A stretch of DNA of 64,000 nucleotides from an uncultured Eubacteriales bacterium (GCA_902790175.1 CADAQZ010000013.1:53615-117614); one strand, 5' to 3'; counted from the first letter of the stretch, positions 8,700 to 18,266 are shown. Numbers and translations are program-made. The notes: generated by a model from the sequence alone, not told the origin.

Positions 8700-9947
8700 T
8701 CAAAGTCTCCACGCCCAGTTATGCCAGAAGCGTTTGATTCCGTTGCCTTTTGCCTCGACGGTTTCGGCGGCGGCGACGGGGATTTGGGCGACGGGGCGGC
8801 CGTCCACTTCGACCGTGACGTGTCCGACCGCGTCGCCTTCGCGCACCGGCGCGGTGAGGGACTCGGGCAGGTCGGGCGAGAGCGCCACGCGCTGCTCGTC
8901 GCCCTTGTTCACCAGCAGCGTCAAATCCCCGTCCAGCACCAGGCCGACGCCGTCGGCCTCGCCGCCGGTGACGGGCAGCCGCCCCTTCACCTTCGTGCCG
9001 CGCTTGGCCACGGGATAGCGCCGGTAGTTGGCGAAGCCGAAGTCGAACATCCGCTTGGCGATGTCGAAGCGCTCCTTGCCGGAGGCCGCGCCCAGCACCA
9101 CGGCGATCAGGCGCATGTCGCCGCGATTGGCGGTGGCGCTGACGCAGTAGCCCGCCTCCTTCGTGGAGCCGGTCTTGCCGCCGTCGCAGCCGTCGTAGAG
9201 CCTGAGCAGCTTGTTGGTGTTCACCAGCTGGGTCACGCGCCCGTCGCCGTGGTCGATGTCCTCCATCCAGACGGCGGAGTGGTCGAAGTAGTGCGGGTGG
9301 GCGAACATCTGGCGAGACATGACGGCCACGTCGCGGGCGGTGGTGTGCTGACCCTCGGCGGGCAGGCCGGTGCAGTTGACAAAGTGCGTGTCCGACATGC
9401 CCAGTTCTTCGGCGCGGCGGTTCATGGCCTCGGCGCAGAGTTCCTCGCTGCCATAGAGCGTCTCGGCCAGGGCCACGGCGGCGTCGTTGGCGCTGCCGAC
9501 GATCATGCACTTCAAGAGCGCGTCCACGTCCTGCGTCTCGCCCACGTCCAGCAGCACCTGCGAGCCGCCCATGCCCGCCGCGCTTTGCGAGATCGTGACC
9601 GGCTGATTCGGCGAGACGCGCCCGGCGTCCATCTGCTCCAGCGTGAGCAGGATCGTCATCACCTTCGTGACCGACGCCACCGGGCGGGGACTGTCGGCGT
9701 TCATCTCGAAGATGACCTGCCCGCTCTCCGCCTCCATCAGCAGCGCCGCGGCACAGTCCAGCCGCATCGGCGGGGCCTGGAGAAGCGGCGCCTCGGAGAT
9801 GGGCGGCAGGCGGAGCGAGCCGGCGTCCGGGGCGTCCGGCACGGCGGGCGACGGGGTGGGGGACAGGTCGATTTCTTCGCCCGTGCCCCACGGGAGCAGG
9901 CAGGCGAGCACCAGGCACACGAGCAGCGCGAGCATCCGTTTTCGCAT
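8700..9947 (-). CDS. dacF: D-alanyl-D-alanine carboxypeptidase (PBP5/DacF type)
   Basis: This 415-residue secreted penicillin-binding protein removes the terminal D-Ala of peptidoglycan stem peptides. A signal peptide (about 1-23) is followed by a Pro-rich linker. All three catalytic motifs are present: SVTK (S92-K95), SAN (152-154) and KTG (258-260). The C-terminal ~100 residues match the PBP5 C-terminal beta domain, and the tail GIKRFWHNWAWRL looks like the usual amphipathic membrane anchor. The start is ATG 9947 with GGAGGT upstream; the open frame continues to 10046 without a ribosome binding site. The family has several paralogues in Clostridia, so the dacF symbol means type, not proven orthology. 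Confidence 0.92.
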   Translation of the reverse strand: MRKRMLALLVCLVLACLLPWGTGEEIDLSPTPSPAVPDAPDAGSLRLPPISEAPLLQAPPMRLDCAAALLMEAESGQVIFEMNADSPRPVASVTKVMTILLTLEQMDAGRVSPNQPVTISQSAAGMGGSQVLLDVGETQDVDALLKCMIVGSANDAAVALAETLYGSEELCAEAMNRRAEELGMSDTHFVNCTGLPAEGQHTTARDVAVMSRQMFAHPHYFDHSAVWMEDIDHGDGRVTQLVNTNKLLRLYDGCDGGKTGSTKEAGYCVSATANRGDMRLIAVVLGAASGKERFDIAKRMFDFGFANYRRYPVAKRGTKVKGRLPVTGGEADGVGLVLDGDLTLLVNKGDEQRVALSPDLPESLTAPVREGDAVGHVTVEVDGRPVAQIPVAAAETVEAKGNGIKRFWHNWAWRL

Positions 9948-10028
9948 CAGAAAATACCTCCGGATCGAATGATTCCCGTTCATCATGTGCGCCCGGAGGC
10001 GGAAAAATGCCTGTGGGGATGAGGCCGG

Positions 10029-10044
10029 GCGAAATCGATTTCGC
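10029..10044. promoter_or_regulatory. Perfect 16-bp palindrome, candidate operator
   Basis: GCGAAATCGATTTCGC is a perfect palindrome with central CG in the region between dacF and the sugar ABC operon. Its shape resembles LacI/PurR-family operators. It lies 82 bp upstream of the dacF start and 114 bp before the -35 box of the sugar operon, so the target is unclear. The rest of 9948-10157 shows nothing else I recognise. Confidence 0.35.
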
Positions 10045-10157
10045 ACTTTCTGTTATCTTTTGCGCAAAAATTGGGGAAAGTTGCACAAAAACAGCCATAA
10101 TTAGTCAGTATTATCGAAAATTGTTGGATTAAATACTGCATTTTGTATAAATTGCCC

Positions 10158-10186
10158 TTGCAATCAGGACAAACTTGTGCTACAAT
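10158..10186 (+). promoter_or_regulatory. Sigma-A-type promoter of the sugar ABC operon
   Basis: TTGCAA (10158-10163), a 17 bp spacer and TACAAT (10181-10186) lie about 100 bp before the first permease. Confidence 0.7.
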
Positions 10187-10287
10187 TCATGTGGATTTTA
10201 TTTGAGGGGGTTATAGGGCGGCCTGCCGCCCCGTGCCGGACCCCTTCGCCAGGAATACACGGAGTACAGAAAGGTGGTCATCCCGGC

Positions 10288-11271
10288 ATGAGTTTCGGAA
10301 AGAAGAAGGGAACGGCTCAGAGGTCGCTGGCGGATTCCGGCAAGCGACAGGCGGCGTACCTGGCAATGGTGCTGCCCGGCACGCTGTTCCTGCTCGCGTT
10401 CGCGTACCTGCCGATGCCCGGCATCATCCTCGCGTTCAAGAAGTATCAGATGACTGTGCCCACGGCGTCCTCGTTCTTCAAGAACGTGTTCCTCAACAGC
10501 CTGTTCGCCTCCGAGTGGAACGGCCTGAACAACTTTACCTACCTGCTCAAGGACGCCCCGATGCTCATCCGCAACACCGTGGGCTACAACCTGCTGTTCA
10601 TGATCGTCGGCGTGGTGCTGCAGGTGGGCCTGGCGGTGCTGATCAACGAGCTGCGCAACCGCAAGACCGCCAAGGTGTACCACACCATCCTGTTCATGCC
10701 CTACTTCATCAGCTGGATCGTGGTCATGTACGCGCTGTACGCGATGATCGCCGCCAACGGCTTCTTCAACCAAGTCAACGCCGCGCTGGGGCATTCCGCC
10801 GTGAAGTTCTACTCCGTGAAGAAGTACTGGCCGTGGATCTTCCTGTGCGCCAACGTCTGGAAGTACACCGGCCAGGGCTCCATCATCTACCTGGCCACGC
10901 TGACCGGCTTTGACGAGCAGCTGTACGAGGCCGGCGCCATCGACGGCGCCAGCAAGTGGCAGCAGTTCAAGTACATCACGCTGCCGCAGCTGATGCCCGT
11001 CATCGTGATGCTGCAGATCCTGGCGGTCGGCCGCATCTTCAACGGCGACTTCGACATGTTCTATTCCCTGCCCAACGGCTCGGGCACGCTGCGCCAGGTG
11101 ACGAGTACGATCGACACCTACGTGTACGACATGCTGAAGAAGGGCAACCTGCGCAACTCGTTCGGCTACGCCGGCGCGGGCGCGTTCTTCCAGTCCGTGG
11201 TCGGCTTTGTGCTGATCCTGGTCACCAACGGCATCGTGCGCAGGAGCCATCCCGACATGGCGCTGTTCTAA
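10288..11271 (+). CDS. ABC sugar transporter permease (LplB/YteP type)
   Basis: This 327-residue membrane protein is a CUT1-family sugar permease of the LplB/YteP group. It has six predicted helices and the permease EAA-type loop near residues 215-235 (YEAGAIDGASKWQQFKYITL), which contacts the ATPase. ATG 10288 follows AAAGGTGG; the open frame extends upstream to 10177, inside the promoter, so that start is wrong. It forms an operon with the next permease and a binding protein. No ATPase gene is in the cluster, so a shared MsmX-type ATPase encoded elsewhere is likely. The substrate is probably an oligosaccharide, possibly from plant polysaccharides. Confidence 0.88.
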   Translation: MSFGKKKGTAQRSLADSGKRQAAYLAMVLPGTLFLLAFAYLPMPGIILAFKKYQMTVPTASSFFKNVFLNSLFASEWNGLNNFTYLLKDAPMLIRNTVGYNLLFMIVGVVLQVGLAVLINELRNRKTAKVYHTILFMPYFISWIVVMYALYAMIAANGFFNQVNAALGHSAVKFYSVKKYWPWIFLCANVWKYTGQGSIIYLATLTGFDEQLYEAGAIDGASKWQQFKYITLPQLMPVIVMLQILAVGRIFNGDFDMFYSLPNGSGTLRQVTSTIDTYVYDMLKKGNLRNSFGYAGAGAFFQSVVGFVLILVTNGIVRRSHPDMALF

Positions 11272-11289
11272 GGAAGGGAGGATGCGAAC

Positions 11290-12237
11290 ATGACTGCTGT
11301 CGACGTCAAAAAGCTCAAGAAGGCGGAGAAGGAAGCCGCTCGCCACAGCGCGGCGCGCAACCAGATCTCCCGGGGCGCGAACCTCGGCTTCAACATCCTG
11401 TTGGTTGTCGCCTGTATCCTCGTCATCTTCCCGCTGTGGATCATTATCATCTCTTCGATCACCAGTGAGTCGGCGCTGACCACCTACGGCTACCGCCTGT
11501 GGCCGCTGGAGTTCTCCACCACGGCTTACACCTACCTGTTCCGCGATGGTTCGGCGATCCTGACCGCCTACCGCAACACGATCATCGCCACCGTGTCCGG
11601 CACGATCATCTCCGTGATCACCGTCGGCCTGTACGCCTACGCGCTCAGCCGCCCGGACTTCAAGTACAAGAAGTTCTTCACGTTCTTCTCGTTCTTCACG
11701 ATGCTGTTCGGCGGCGGCATGGTGAGCTACTACAACATGACCCGTTCCGTTCTGGGCCTGAAGGACACGGTCTGGGCGCTGTTCCTGCCCATGTCGTTCT
11801 CGGCCTACTGGGTCATCATCATGCGCACGTTCTATCAATCGTCCGTGCCGGAGGCCATCATTGAGTCCGCCCGCATCGACGGCTGCGGCGAGTGGCGCAC
11901 GCTCTTGCAGATCGTGGCCCCGCTGGCGCTGCCGGGCTTTGCCACCGTCGCGTTGTTCAGCGCCATCGGCGTGTGGAACGACTTCAGGAACTGCCTGCTG
12001 ATCAACGACAACGCGCAGTACTACAACCTGCAGTACACGATCTACCAGACCATGAACAACCTGCGCTTCCTGAAGGAGAACGCCTCGAGAATGGGCGGCG
12101 CGAACGTGGCCAACCTGCCGGCGGAGACCTTCCGCATGGCCATGGCGGTGGTCACGGTGGGCCCGATCATCCTGGCCTACCCCTTCTTCCAGAAGTACTT
12201 TGTCAAGGGCCTGACGGTCGGCGCCGTGAAGGGCTAA
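11290..12237 (+). CDS. ABC sugar transporter permease (LplC/YtcP type)
   Basis: This 315-residue permease is the second membrane subunit of the importer, in the LplC/YtcP group of CUT1 carbohydrate transporters. It has about six membrane helices, and the EAA loop is recognisable at PEAIIESARIDGCGEWRTLL. The start ATG 11290 follows AAGGAAGGGAGG and is 18 bp after the first permease, consistent with one transcript. The C-terminal end (FVKGLTVGAVKG) is typical of the group, whose members usually finish with KGITVGAVKG. Confidence 0.9.
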   Translation: MTAVDVKKLKKAEKEAARHSAARNQISRGANLGFNILLVVACILVIFPLWIIIISSITSESALTTYGYRLWPLEFSTTAYTYLFRDGSAILTAYRNTIIATVSGTIISVITVGLYAYALSRPDFKYKKFFTFFSFFTMLFGGGMVSYYNMTRSVLGLKDTVWALFLPMSFSAYWVIIMRTFYQSSVPEAIIESARIDGCGEWRTLLQIVAPLALPGFATVALFSAIGVWNDFRNCLLINDNAQYYNLQYTIYQTMNNLRFLKENASRMGGANVANLPAETFRMAMAVVTVGPIILAYPFFQKYFVKGLTVGAVKG

Positions 12238-12239
12238 GA

Positions 12240-12308
12240 CGAGTGAGGAGCGAGGAGTAAGGAGTAGCGGCAAGCTTTCCCTAATCCCTAATCCCTAGTC
12301 CCTAATCC
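12240..12308. repeat. GAGTGAGGAG / CCTAATCCCTAATCC imperfect inverted repeat
   Basis: Units of GAGTGAGGAGCGAGGAG (12240-12266) are followed after a short spacer by the opposite orientation, CCCTAATCCCTAATCC (12279-12308). Together they can fold back. The element sits between the second permease and the binding-protein gene of the same operon. Confidence 0.6.
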
Positions 12309-12369
12309 AATCATGATTTCAAGGGCGTACGCGGCCCTCGAAATAACATCAACCAAGGAGGGAATTCAC

Positions 12370-13865
12370 ATGCGTAAACTGGTTACTCTGCTTCTGGCGG
12401 TGGCTATGGTTCTGGCTATGCTGACCGTGGCTGTGGCTGAGGAGCCCTACACCCTGGACATCTACTGGGTTGGCAACGGCGACAACGAAGCCGTGCGCGC
12501 GGGCGTTGAGGCGGCTGTCAATGAGTACATTGAGCCCCTGATCGGCGCGAAAGTCAGCTATCACATCATCGGCTGGGGCGACTGGAACGACAAGGCCATC
12601 AACGCCCTGCAGTCCGGCGAGAAGATGGACCTGATCTTCACCGCTGACTGGGAAGGCTACGGCGTGCCGGCGGCCTGCTGCTGCCCCTGGACGACCTGCT
12701 CGAGGAGTATGGCCAGGGCATCAAGGAGACCCTGCCCCAGACCTTCCTGGACGGCGTCAAGGTGAACGGCGTTCTGTACGGCATCCCCACCAACAAGGAG
12801 CTGTGCGTGCCGGAAGGCGTTATCATCAACAAGACCGCTGCCGAGGAGATCGGCTGGGATGTCACTGCTGACGATCCCTCCATCACCTGCCTGGCGGACC
12901 TCGAGCCCTGGCTTGAGAAGTACAAGGAAGCCCATCCCGACAAGTATCCCTACCTGATGGACGGCCAGGCCGGCCGTTGGCCCGACGAGCCCTGGTGCCC
13001 CGACTGGTGCGGCATGAACACGAACTCCATCGCGATGAAGATGGCGCCCGCTGAGGACGGCACCTTCGACGAGACCATCTACAGCATCTTCGAGACCCCC
13101 GAGCAGGAGGAGCACATCCGCCTGATGTATGACTGGGCTCAGAAGGGCTACATCGATCCCGACGCTTCCCTGACCTCCTTCGACTACAACGGCACCTTCG
13201 GCCGTGGCGACTTCCTGGCCTTCGCGCAGCCCCTGAAGGGCAACAACATCAAGGCCAGCGAGATGTATGCCGCCAACGCGACCGCCGAGTTCGAGTGCAT
13301 CGAGATCACCATGCAGCCCAAGTGCGTCGTGACCACCCACGCCGGCGGCTCCATGTTCGGCATCCCGGTGACCTCTCAGAATCCGGAAGCTGCCATGAAG
13401 TACCTGAACCTGATGCACAGCGATGCCACCCTGGTCAACCTGATGCTGTTCGGCGCCGAGGGCGTGAACTACACCAAGGTGAACGATCAGCAGGTTGAGC
13501 TGACCGACCAGAACTGGTACGGCGTGCACGGCGGCGCCTGGACCGTGGGCAACACCAAGCTCCAGTACGTCCTGACCACCGAGGATCCCGCCAAGAACGA
13601 GCTGCTGCAGTCCTATGCGGACGACGCCGTGGCGACCGCTTCCCTGGGCTTCCGCTTCGTGAAGGACAACGTGGCCGATCAGATCGCGGCGGTTGACGCT
13701 GTCGTGTCCGAGTACGCTCAGCCCCTGATGTGCGGCGCTGTGGATCCCGACGATCCCGACGCTGGCATCGAGGCCCTGAAGGCTGCCCTGGCGGATGCCG
13801 GCATGGCTGACATCATCGCTGAGGTGCAGGCTCAGTACGACGAGTGGAAGGCCGCTCAGGAATAA
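12370..13865 (+). CDS. Sugar ABC extracellular binding protein, frameshifted
   Basis: This is the binding protein of the adjacent LplB/LplC-type permeases. The frame starts at ATG 12370 after AAGGAGG, with signal peptide MRKLVTLLLAVAMVLAML and an AVA/EE type I cleavage site; no lipobox Cys is present. Residues run normally to FTADWEGYG near 12663, then the frame is lost. Homology resumes in another frame with GGLLLPLDDLLEEYGQG from about 12669 and continues to the stop at 13865. Compared with the usual spacing between these two motifs a few residues are missing, so about 13-19 bases plus the frame seem deleted. Codon use is strongly biased and unbroken on both sides, which argues for a recent lesion or a sequence error. 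Intact length would be about 500 residues. Confidence 0.85.
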
Positions 13866-13891
13866 TTGACTGAAAGGTTTTTCCACCCATA

Positions 13892-13931
13892 AAAACGGGG
13901 TCGTTCCGCAGTTGCGGAACGACCCCGTTTT
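13892..13931 (+). terminator. Intrinsic terminator of the sugar ABC operon
   Basis: Perfect 19-bp arms begin AAAACGGGGTCGTTCC and are separated by only 2 nt. The right arm ends CCCCGTTTT. It is positioned 26 bp after the binding-protein stop. Confidence 0.8.
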
Positions 13932-13951
13932 GACGTGTTTTGCGGACGAAT

Positions 13952-14065
13952 AAGATCCTTGACGCTCCACTAGGCCTGCGGCAACTGCTTCGCTCAGGAT
14001 GACACCGAAGCAATGTCTGTCATCCTGAGCGTAGCCGCGCAAGAGGCGAAGTCGAAGGATCTTTT
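13952..14065. repeat. Long inverted repeat, GATCCTTCGACTTCG family, copy 2
   Basis: The left end is AAGATCCTTGACGCTCC and the right end GAAGTCGAAGGATCTT. Inner arms CTTCGCTCAGGATGACA and TGTCATCCTGAGCG pair. It lies between the convergent sugar operon and sua5. Confidence 0.8.
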
Positions 14066-14070
14066 CAATA

Positions 14071-15050
14071 CTATTCCGCCTCCACGATGTGAAACGCCGC
14101 GGCGCGGCCCAGGCGGTTCATCACGGCCAGGCCCACGCCGTCGGCCTCCACGGCCTCGGAGAACAGCGCGTCCGCGCCCAGGTGGTCAGCCTCGCGCAGC
14201 TGCGCGAACAGCGCGTGCGCCATTCCGGCGGCGTCCGGGCCCAGCGACAGCTTCTGCCGTTCGCCGTAGTCGGGCAGGTGTCGCAGATCGTTTGCGCCAC
14301 GGCTACGTCCTCGCCCTTCACGACGGTCAGCGCTCCGACGGGGGCGTAGTGGCGGTACTTCATGCCCGGGCTGCGGGCGACCTCGTTCTCGCCCAGCGGG
14401 CGCATCACGGCGGGGTCCACGCCCGCGCTGCCGCAGGCGGCGACGATCATCTCGGGCGTCACGCCGCCGGGCCGCAGCACGCGGGGCGTCTCCCCGGACA
14501 GGTCGATCACGGTCGATTCGAGGCCCACCTCGCAGTCGCCGCCGTCCAGGATCAGCGGGACGCGCCCATCCATGTCCTCCAGCACGTGCCGCGCCGACGT
14601 GGGGCTGGGCCGGCCGGAGCGATTGGCGCTGGGCGCGGCGATGGGCACGCCCGCGGCGTCGATCAGCGCGCGGGCCGCCGGGTGCGCCGGGAAGCGCACG
14701 GCCACGGTGCCAAGGCCCGCCGTGACGGCCTCGGGCACGGCGTCGGACTTCGGGAAGATCAGCGTCATCGGCCCGGGCCAGTAGGCGTCCATCAGCGCCC
14801 GCGCGGCGGGGGAGGGCGCGCCCGCGATCAGCGCGGGCAGCTGGGAGAGGGCGCTGATGTGCACGATCAGCGGGTTGTCGCCCGGGCGGCCCTTCGCCTC
14901 GAAGATTCGCCGCACGGCGTCCGCATCCAGCGCGTTTGCCCCCAGGCCGTACACCGTCTCCGTGGGGAAGGCCACGAGGTGCCCTTCGCGGATCAATTCG
15001 CCTGCGCGTTCGAGCGTCTCGGGGGAGACGGGGAGAAGTTGGGTTTGCAT
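14071..15050 (-). CDS. sua5: Threonylcarbamoyl-AMP synthase (Sua5), frameshifted
   Basis: This enzyme makes threonylcarbamoyl-adenylate for the t6A37 modification of ANN-decoding tRNAs. The first ~210 residues form a complete YrdC domain, including FPTETVYGLGANA, KGRPGDNPLIVHI and PSANRSGRPSPT. The HYAP element of the linker (KYRHYAPVGALTVV) follows. The C-terminal Sua5 domain then breaks: in the first frame VAQTICDTCP is followed by nonsense, while the next frame continues YGERQKLSLGPDAAGMAH to the natural end at 14071. The junction lies at about 14266-14285, and roughly 18 residues expected there are absent. The YrdC part alone might still function. Start ATG 15050 has a modest GGAG upstream. 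Confidence 0.88.
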
Positions 15051-15107
15051 AAGGGGTACTCCTTGATGGTATTGCGATTGACGGAGTGTGGTTTGTGGAC
15101 GAAACGT

Positions 15108-15198
15108 ACAGATCCTTCACTTCGTTCAGGATGACAGGTCGGCGGAAACCGCAACGGTGTCATCCTGAGCGAAGCGCAAGCGAAGTCGAAGGATCTGT
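15108..15198. repeat. Long inverted repeat, GATCCTTCGACTTCG family, copy 3
   Basis: The left end is ACAGATCCTTCACTTCG and the right end CGAAGTCGAAGGATCTGT. Inner arms TTCAGGATGACA and TGTCATCCTGA pair. It lies between the GNAT genes and sua5 and could end the GNAT transcript. Confidence 0.8.
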
Positions 15199-15206
15199 AT
15201 GTCTTG

Positions 15207-15647
15207 CTAATCCTCCAGCCTCTGAATGAACGCCGTCTTGGCCTTGTCGTCGAAGCCCGCGCGGCGGTAGAAGTCCAGCGTGGCGGCGTCCTTCGCGCCC
15301 GTCATCAGCATGATCTTGTAGCAGCCCGCGACCTGGGCGATCTCCCGCGCGCGGTCCAGGCACAGGGTGGCGTGGCCTTGGCGGCGATAATCGCGGTGGG
15401 TGACCACGTTCTCGATCAGCGCATAGGGGTGCGCGCCGCGCGTCAGGTTGGGCACGACGACGCAGACGCAGGAGGCGACGATCCGCCCGCCCTGCTCGCA
15501 GACGAGGACGTGATGGTCCGGGTCGGCCATGATCTTCGTCCACGCGGCCCGCAGGCGCGCGCCGTCCCCGGGGAGGCCCGTCTCGTGCAGGTGCAGGTAC
15601 AGTTCAAGCAGCGCGTCGAGGTCAGACGCGACGGCTTCGCGGATCAC
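15207..15647 (-). CDS. GNAT family N-acetyltransferase
   Basis: This 146-residue single-domain GNAT protein shows the acetyl-CoA binding segment VVTHRDYRRQGHATLCL (motif A, R-x-x-G-H/G-x-A) and the C-terminal DFYRRAGF segment common to the fold. The start is a GTG at 15647 whose bases overlap the stop of the upstream GNAT gene (GTGA), so the pair is translationally coupled. The acceptor substrate cannot be predicted from sequence. The family mostly acetylates small amines, amino acids or protein N-termini. Confidence 0.85.
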   Translation of the reverse strand: MIREAVASDLDALLELYLHLHETGLPGDGARLRAAWTKIMADPDHHVLVCEQGGRIVASCVCVVVPNLTRGAHPYALIENVVTHRDYRRQGHATLCLDRAREIAQVAGCYKIMLMTGAKDAATLDFYRRAGFDDKAKTAFIQRLED

Positions 15648-16120
15648 AGTATCGTCTCCATTCCGACCTTGTAGGGCGTCATGCCCAGCTTTTCATAGAA
15701 CGCCATCGCGCCGGGGTTGCAGCTCCACACGTTCAGCGTGACGTTGTAGCAGCCGATCTCTCGGGCGTAATCGAGGATGTGCTCGTACAGCGCCCGGCCG
15801 ACGCCGCGGCCCCGGGCAGCCTCGTCCACGCAGATGTCGTCGATGTACAGCGTGGCGTTCTCCACCATCAGGCGGGTGTTCGCCTGCCGCTGGAGGACGC
15901 AGAAGCCGTGGCCCAGCACGTTGCCTTCCTCGTCGACGGCGACGAACACCGGCGCGGCGTCGTCGGAAAGCAGCGCGCGCAGCTCGCCCTCGTCGTACTT
16001 CGTGGTCGGCCCCTTGAACAGGTCCGGGCGGCCGTTGTGGTGCACCATGTTCACTTGCACGAGCAGCCGCATCAGCGCGGGGATGTCGCGCTCCGTGGCG
16101 CGGCGGACTTCGATAGGCAT
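15644..16120 (-). CDS. GNAT family N-acetyltransferase
   Basis: This 158-residue GNAT protein has motif A as VDEAARGRGVGRALYEHI and a C-terminal NPGAMAFYEKLGM, both typical. The start ATG 16120 is preceded by GGAGGT. It is followed directly by a second, distinct GNAT gene through a 4-bp overlap. The two share the general fold but not close sequence. The acceptor is unknown. Both flanks are copies of the long inverted repeat, so the pair forms a self-contained two-gene unit. Confidence 0.87.
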   Translation of the reverse strand: MPIEVRRATERDIPALMRLLVQVNMVHHNGRPDLFKGPTTKYDEGELRALLSDDAAPVFVAVDEEGNVLGHGFCVLQRQANTRLMVENATLYIDDICVDEAARGRGVGRALYEHILDYAREIGCYNVTLNVWSCNPGAMAFYEKLGMTPYKVGMETIL

Positions 16121-16152
16121 GGGATACCTCCGATGGTTTGTGTATATCAGTG

Positions 16153-16262
16153 AGAAGATTCTTCGACTTCGCTTCGCCTTTGGCTACGCTTCGCTCAGAA
16201 TGACAACCATTCGCCAAACCTGTCATCCTGAGCGGAGCGGCAGCGGAGTCGAAGGATCTGTA
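16153..16262. repeat. Long inverted repeat, GATCCTTCGACTTCG family, copy 4
   Basis: The left end is GAAGATTCTTCGACTTCG and the right end GAGTCGAAGGATCTG. Inner arms CGCTCAGAATGACA and TGTCATCCTGAGCG pair. It separates prfA from the GNAT pair. Confidence 0.8.
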
Positions 16263-16295
16263 TGATTTGCTGCCGTACTGTATTTCGAGGAGAAG

Positions 16296-17387
16296 TTACC
16301 GGCTTTCGTTCAACAGCGCCGTCTGCTCCGCCAGGGTCAGCGCGTCGATGATCTCATCGAGGTGTCCCTCCATGATCTCGTCGATCTTGTACAGCGTCAG
16401 GCCGATGCGGTGGTCGGTGACGCGGCCCTGCGGGAAGTTGTAGGTACGGATGCGCTCGCTGCGGTCGCCGGTGCCCACCTGCAGGCGGCGTCGGCTGGCG
16501 TACTCGCCCTCCTGCTGCTCGCGCTGCAACTCGTACAGCCGGGATTTCAGCACGCGCATGGCCTTCTCCCGGTTCTGGATCTGGCTGCGCTGGTCCTGGC
16601 TGGTGACGACCAGGCCGGTGGGGATGTGGGTGATGCGCACGGCGGAGTCGGTGCGGTTGACGTGCTGGCCGCCCGCACCGGACGCGCGATAGGTGTCGAT
16701 GCGCAGGTCGTTCGGGTTGATCTCCACCTCCACGTCCTCCGCCTCCGGCAGCACCGCCACCGTGGCGGTGGAGGTGTGGATGCGGCCCGAGCTCTCCGTG
16801 ACGGGCACGCGCTGCACGCGGTGCACGCCCGATTCAAATTTCAGCTTCTGGAACACGTTTTTGCCCTGGATCAGGATCACGCTCTCCTTCAGGCCGCCGA
16901 GCTCCGTGCTGCCGTCCTCCACCATCTCCACCTTCCAGCCCTGGCTGTCGGCATAGTGGGTGTACATGCGCAGCAGCTGCGCGCCGAAAAGGCCGGCCTC
17001 GTCGCCGCCCGCGCCCGCGCGCACTTCCAAAAGCGCGTTCTTGTAGTCGTCCGGGTCCTTCGGCAGAAGCGCGATGCGCGCCCTCTGCGTGGCCTCCTCC
17101 AGCTGCTTCTCCAGCTCCGGAAGCTCCTCGCGGGCGAGCTCGGCCATGTCGGGGTCGTCCAGCATCTCGCGCGCGCCCTCGATGTCGTCCAGCAGCTTCT
17201 TGTACGCCGTGGCGATGTCGTTCAGCTCGGCCAGCTCGCTGTGCTCGCGCATCAGCTTCGTAAACGTCGCCGTGTCGGCGATGACCTCCGGCAGCGTGAT
17301 GCGGATGGAGAGCTCCTCGTAGCGCCCCTGGATGGCCTCCAGCTGCGCCGCGATGCGCTCCTGCTCGTTAAATGAAACGGATTGCAT
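16296..17387 (-). CDS. prfA: Peptide chain release factor 1
   Basis: RF1 recognises UAA and UAG stop codons and triggers peptidyl-tRNA hydrolysis. The 363-residue length is normal. The catalytic GGQ motif is seen in [17 protein letters not shown], and the stop-codon reading segment reads [15 protein letters not shown], with PVT in the place of the RF1 PxT tripeptide; this, with HTS instead of an RF2-type motif, supports RF1. The start ATG 17387 follows AAGGAGC. prmC, whose product methylates the GGQ glutamine, lies 10 bp upstream in the same orientation, so both are likely expressed together with DUF1385 and perhaps rpmE. Confidence 0.97.
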   Translation of the reverse strand: MQSVSFNEQERIAAQLEAIQGRYEELSIRITLPEVIADTATFTKLMREHSELAELNDIATAYKKLLDDIEGAREMLDDPDMAELAREELPELEKQLEEATQRARIALLPKDPDDYKNALLEVRAGAGGDEAGLFGAQLLRMYTHYADSQGWKVEMVEDGSTELGGLKESVILIQGKNVFQKLKFESGVHRVQRVPVTESSGRIHTSTATVAVLPEAEDVEVEINPNDLRIDTYRASGAGGQHVNRTDSAVRITHIPTGLVVTSQDQRSQIQNREKAMRVLKSRLYELQREQQEGEYASRRRLQVGTGDRSERIRTYNFPQGRVTDHRIGLTLYKIDEIMEGHLDEIIDALTLAEQTALLNESR

Positions 17388-17397
17388 AGTGTGCTCC

Positions 17398-18255
17398 TTA
17401 TATCTTTGCGAATACGACGCGCTCGATCCCGTTCAGGTCTTTTATCGTCCCCGCCTCGACGCAGGGGAGGTGGGCCTTGACGAGCTCCAGTATGTCGGGG
17501 GCCTGGCCCGCGCCGACCTCGAGGTAGAGCGCGCCACCGGGGTTCAGGTGGCTCCCCGCGCCCTCGGCGATGCGGCGGTAGAAATCCAGCCCGTCGGGGC
17601 CGCCGTCCAGCGCCAGCCGCGGCTCGTACTGCACCTCTTTTTGCAGCTGGGCCAGCTCGCCGCGGGGGATGTAGGGCGGGTTGGAGACGATCAGGTCAAA
17701 GCGCTCGCGGCCCACGGCGGCGAACAGGTCGCCGTGACGCAGGTCCGCCTTCACGCCCAGCGCGTGCATGTTCCGCTTCGCGATCTCCAGAGCGTCCCGG
17801 CTGGCGTCCGCCAGCGTCACCCGCGCGTGGGGGACCAGCGTCGCCAGGCTCAGCCCGATGCAGCCGCTACCGGCGCACAGGTCCAGTACGCTGGAATACG
17901 CGCTGGGGGCGGAATCGGGACCGGCGGATTGCAGCGCGATCAGCGCCGCCTCCACCAGCGTCTCGGTGTCCTGCCGGGGGATCAGCACGTCCGGGCCGAC
18001 CTCGAATTTGAGGCCCATGAAGTCCGCGCTGCCGAGGATGTACTGCACCGGCTCCCCGGCGCATCGGCGCTCCAGCATCGCCTCCAGGCGCTTGAGCTGC
18101 GCGTCGCCGATCGCGCGGTCGGCCTCGAACTTCAGGTCGGTGCGCGTCATGCCCAGCGTGTCCTCCGCCATCCAGCGGGCGTCGATCTCCGGGTCGGGAC
18201 AGCCGGAGGCCGCCAGCGCCGCCTTCGCGCGCGTGAGCCAGTCGGTGATGGTCAT
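17398..18255 (-). CDS. prmC: Release factor glutamine N5-methyltransferase
   Basis: This 285-residue SAM-dependent enzyme methylates the Gln of the GGQ motif in release factors. The N-terminal helical domain is followed by a Rossmann fold with SAM site [16 protein letters not shown] and the catalytic NPPY motif in [15 protein letters not shown]. The start ATG 18255 follows AAAGGA. Its target gene prfA is immediately downstream, a common pairing. Confidence 0.96.
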   Translation of the reverse strand: MTITDWLTRAKAALAASGCPDPEIDARWMAEDTLGMTRTDLKFEADRAIGDAQLKRLEAMLERRCAGEPVQYILGSADFMGLKFEVGPDVLIPRQDTETLVEAALIALQSAGPDSAPSAYSSVLDLCAGSGCIGLSLATLVPHARVTLADASRDALEIAKRNMHALGVKADLRHGDLFAAVGRERFDLIVSNPPYIPRGELAQLQKEVQYEPRLALDGGPDGLDFYRRIAEGAGSHLNPGGALYLEVGAGQAPDILELVKAHLPCVEAGTIKDLNGIERVVFAKI

Positions 18256-18266
18256 ATTTTATCCTT

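Noticed and set aside
12655-12680. Programmed ribosomal frameshifting in the sugar-binding protein
   Set aside because: There is no slippery heptamer and residues are missing as well as the frame; four other genes nearby have similar gaps.
13860-13935. Small ORFs around the 19-bp-arm hairpin after the binding protein
   Set aside because: The perfect arms and the T-run identify a terminator.
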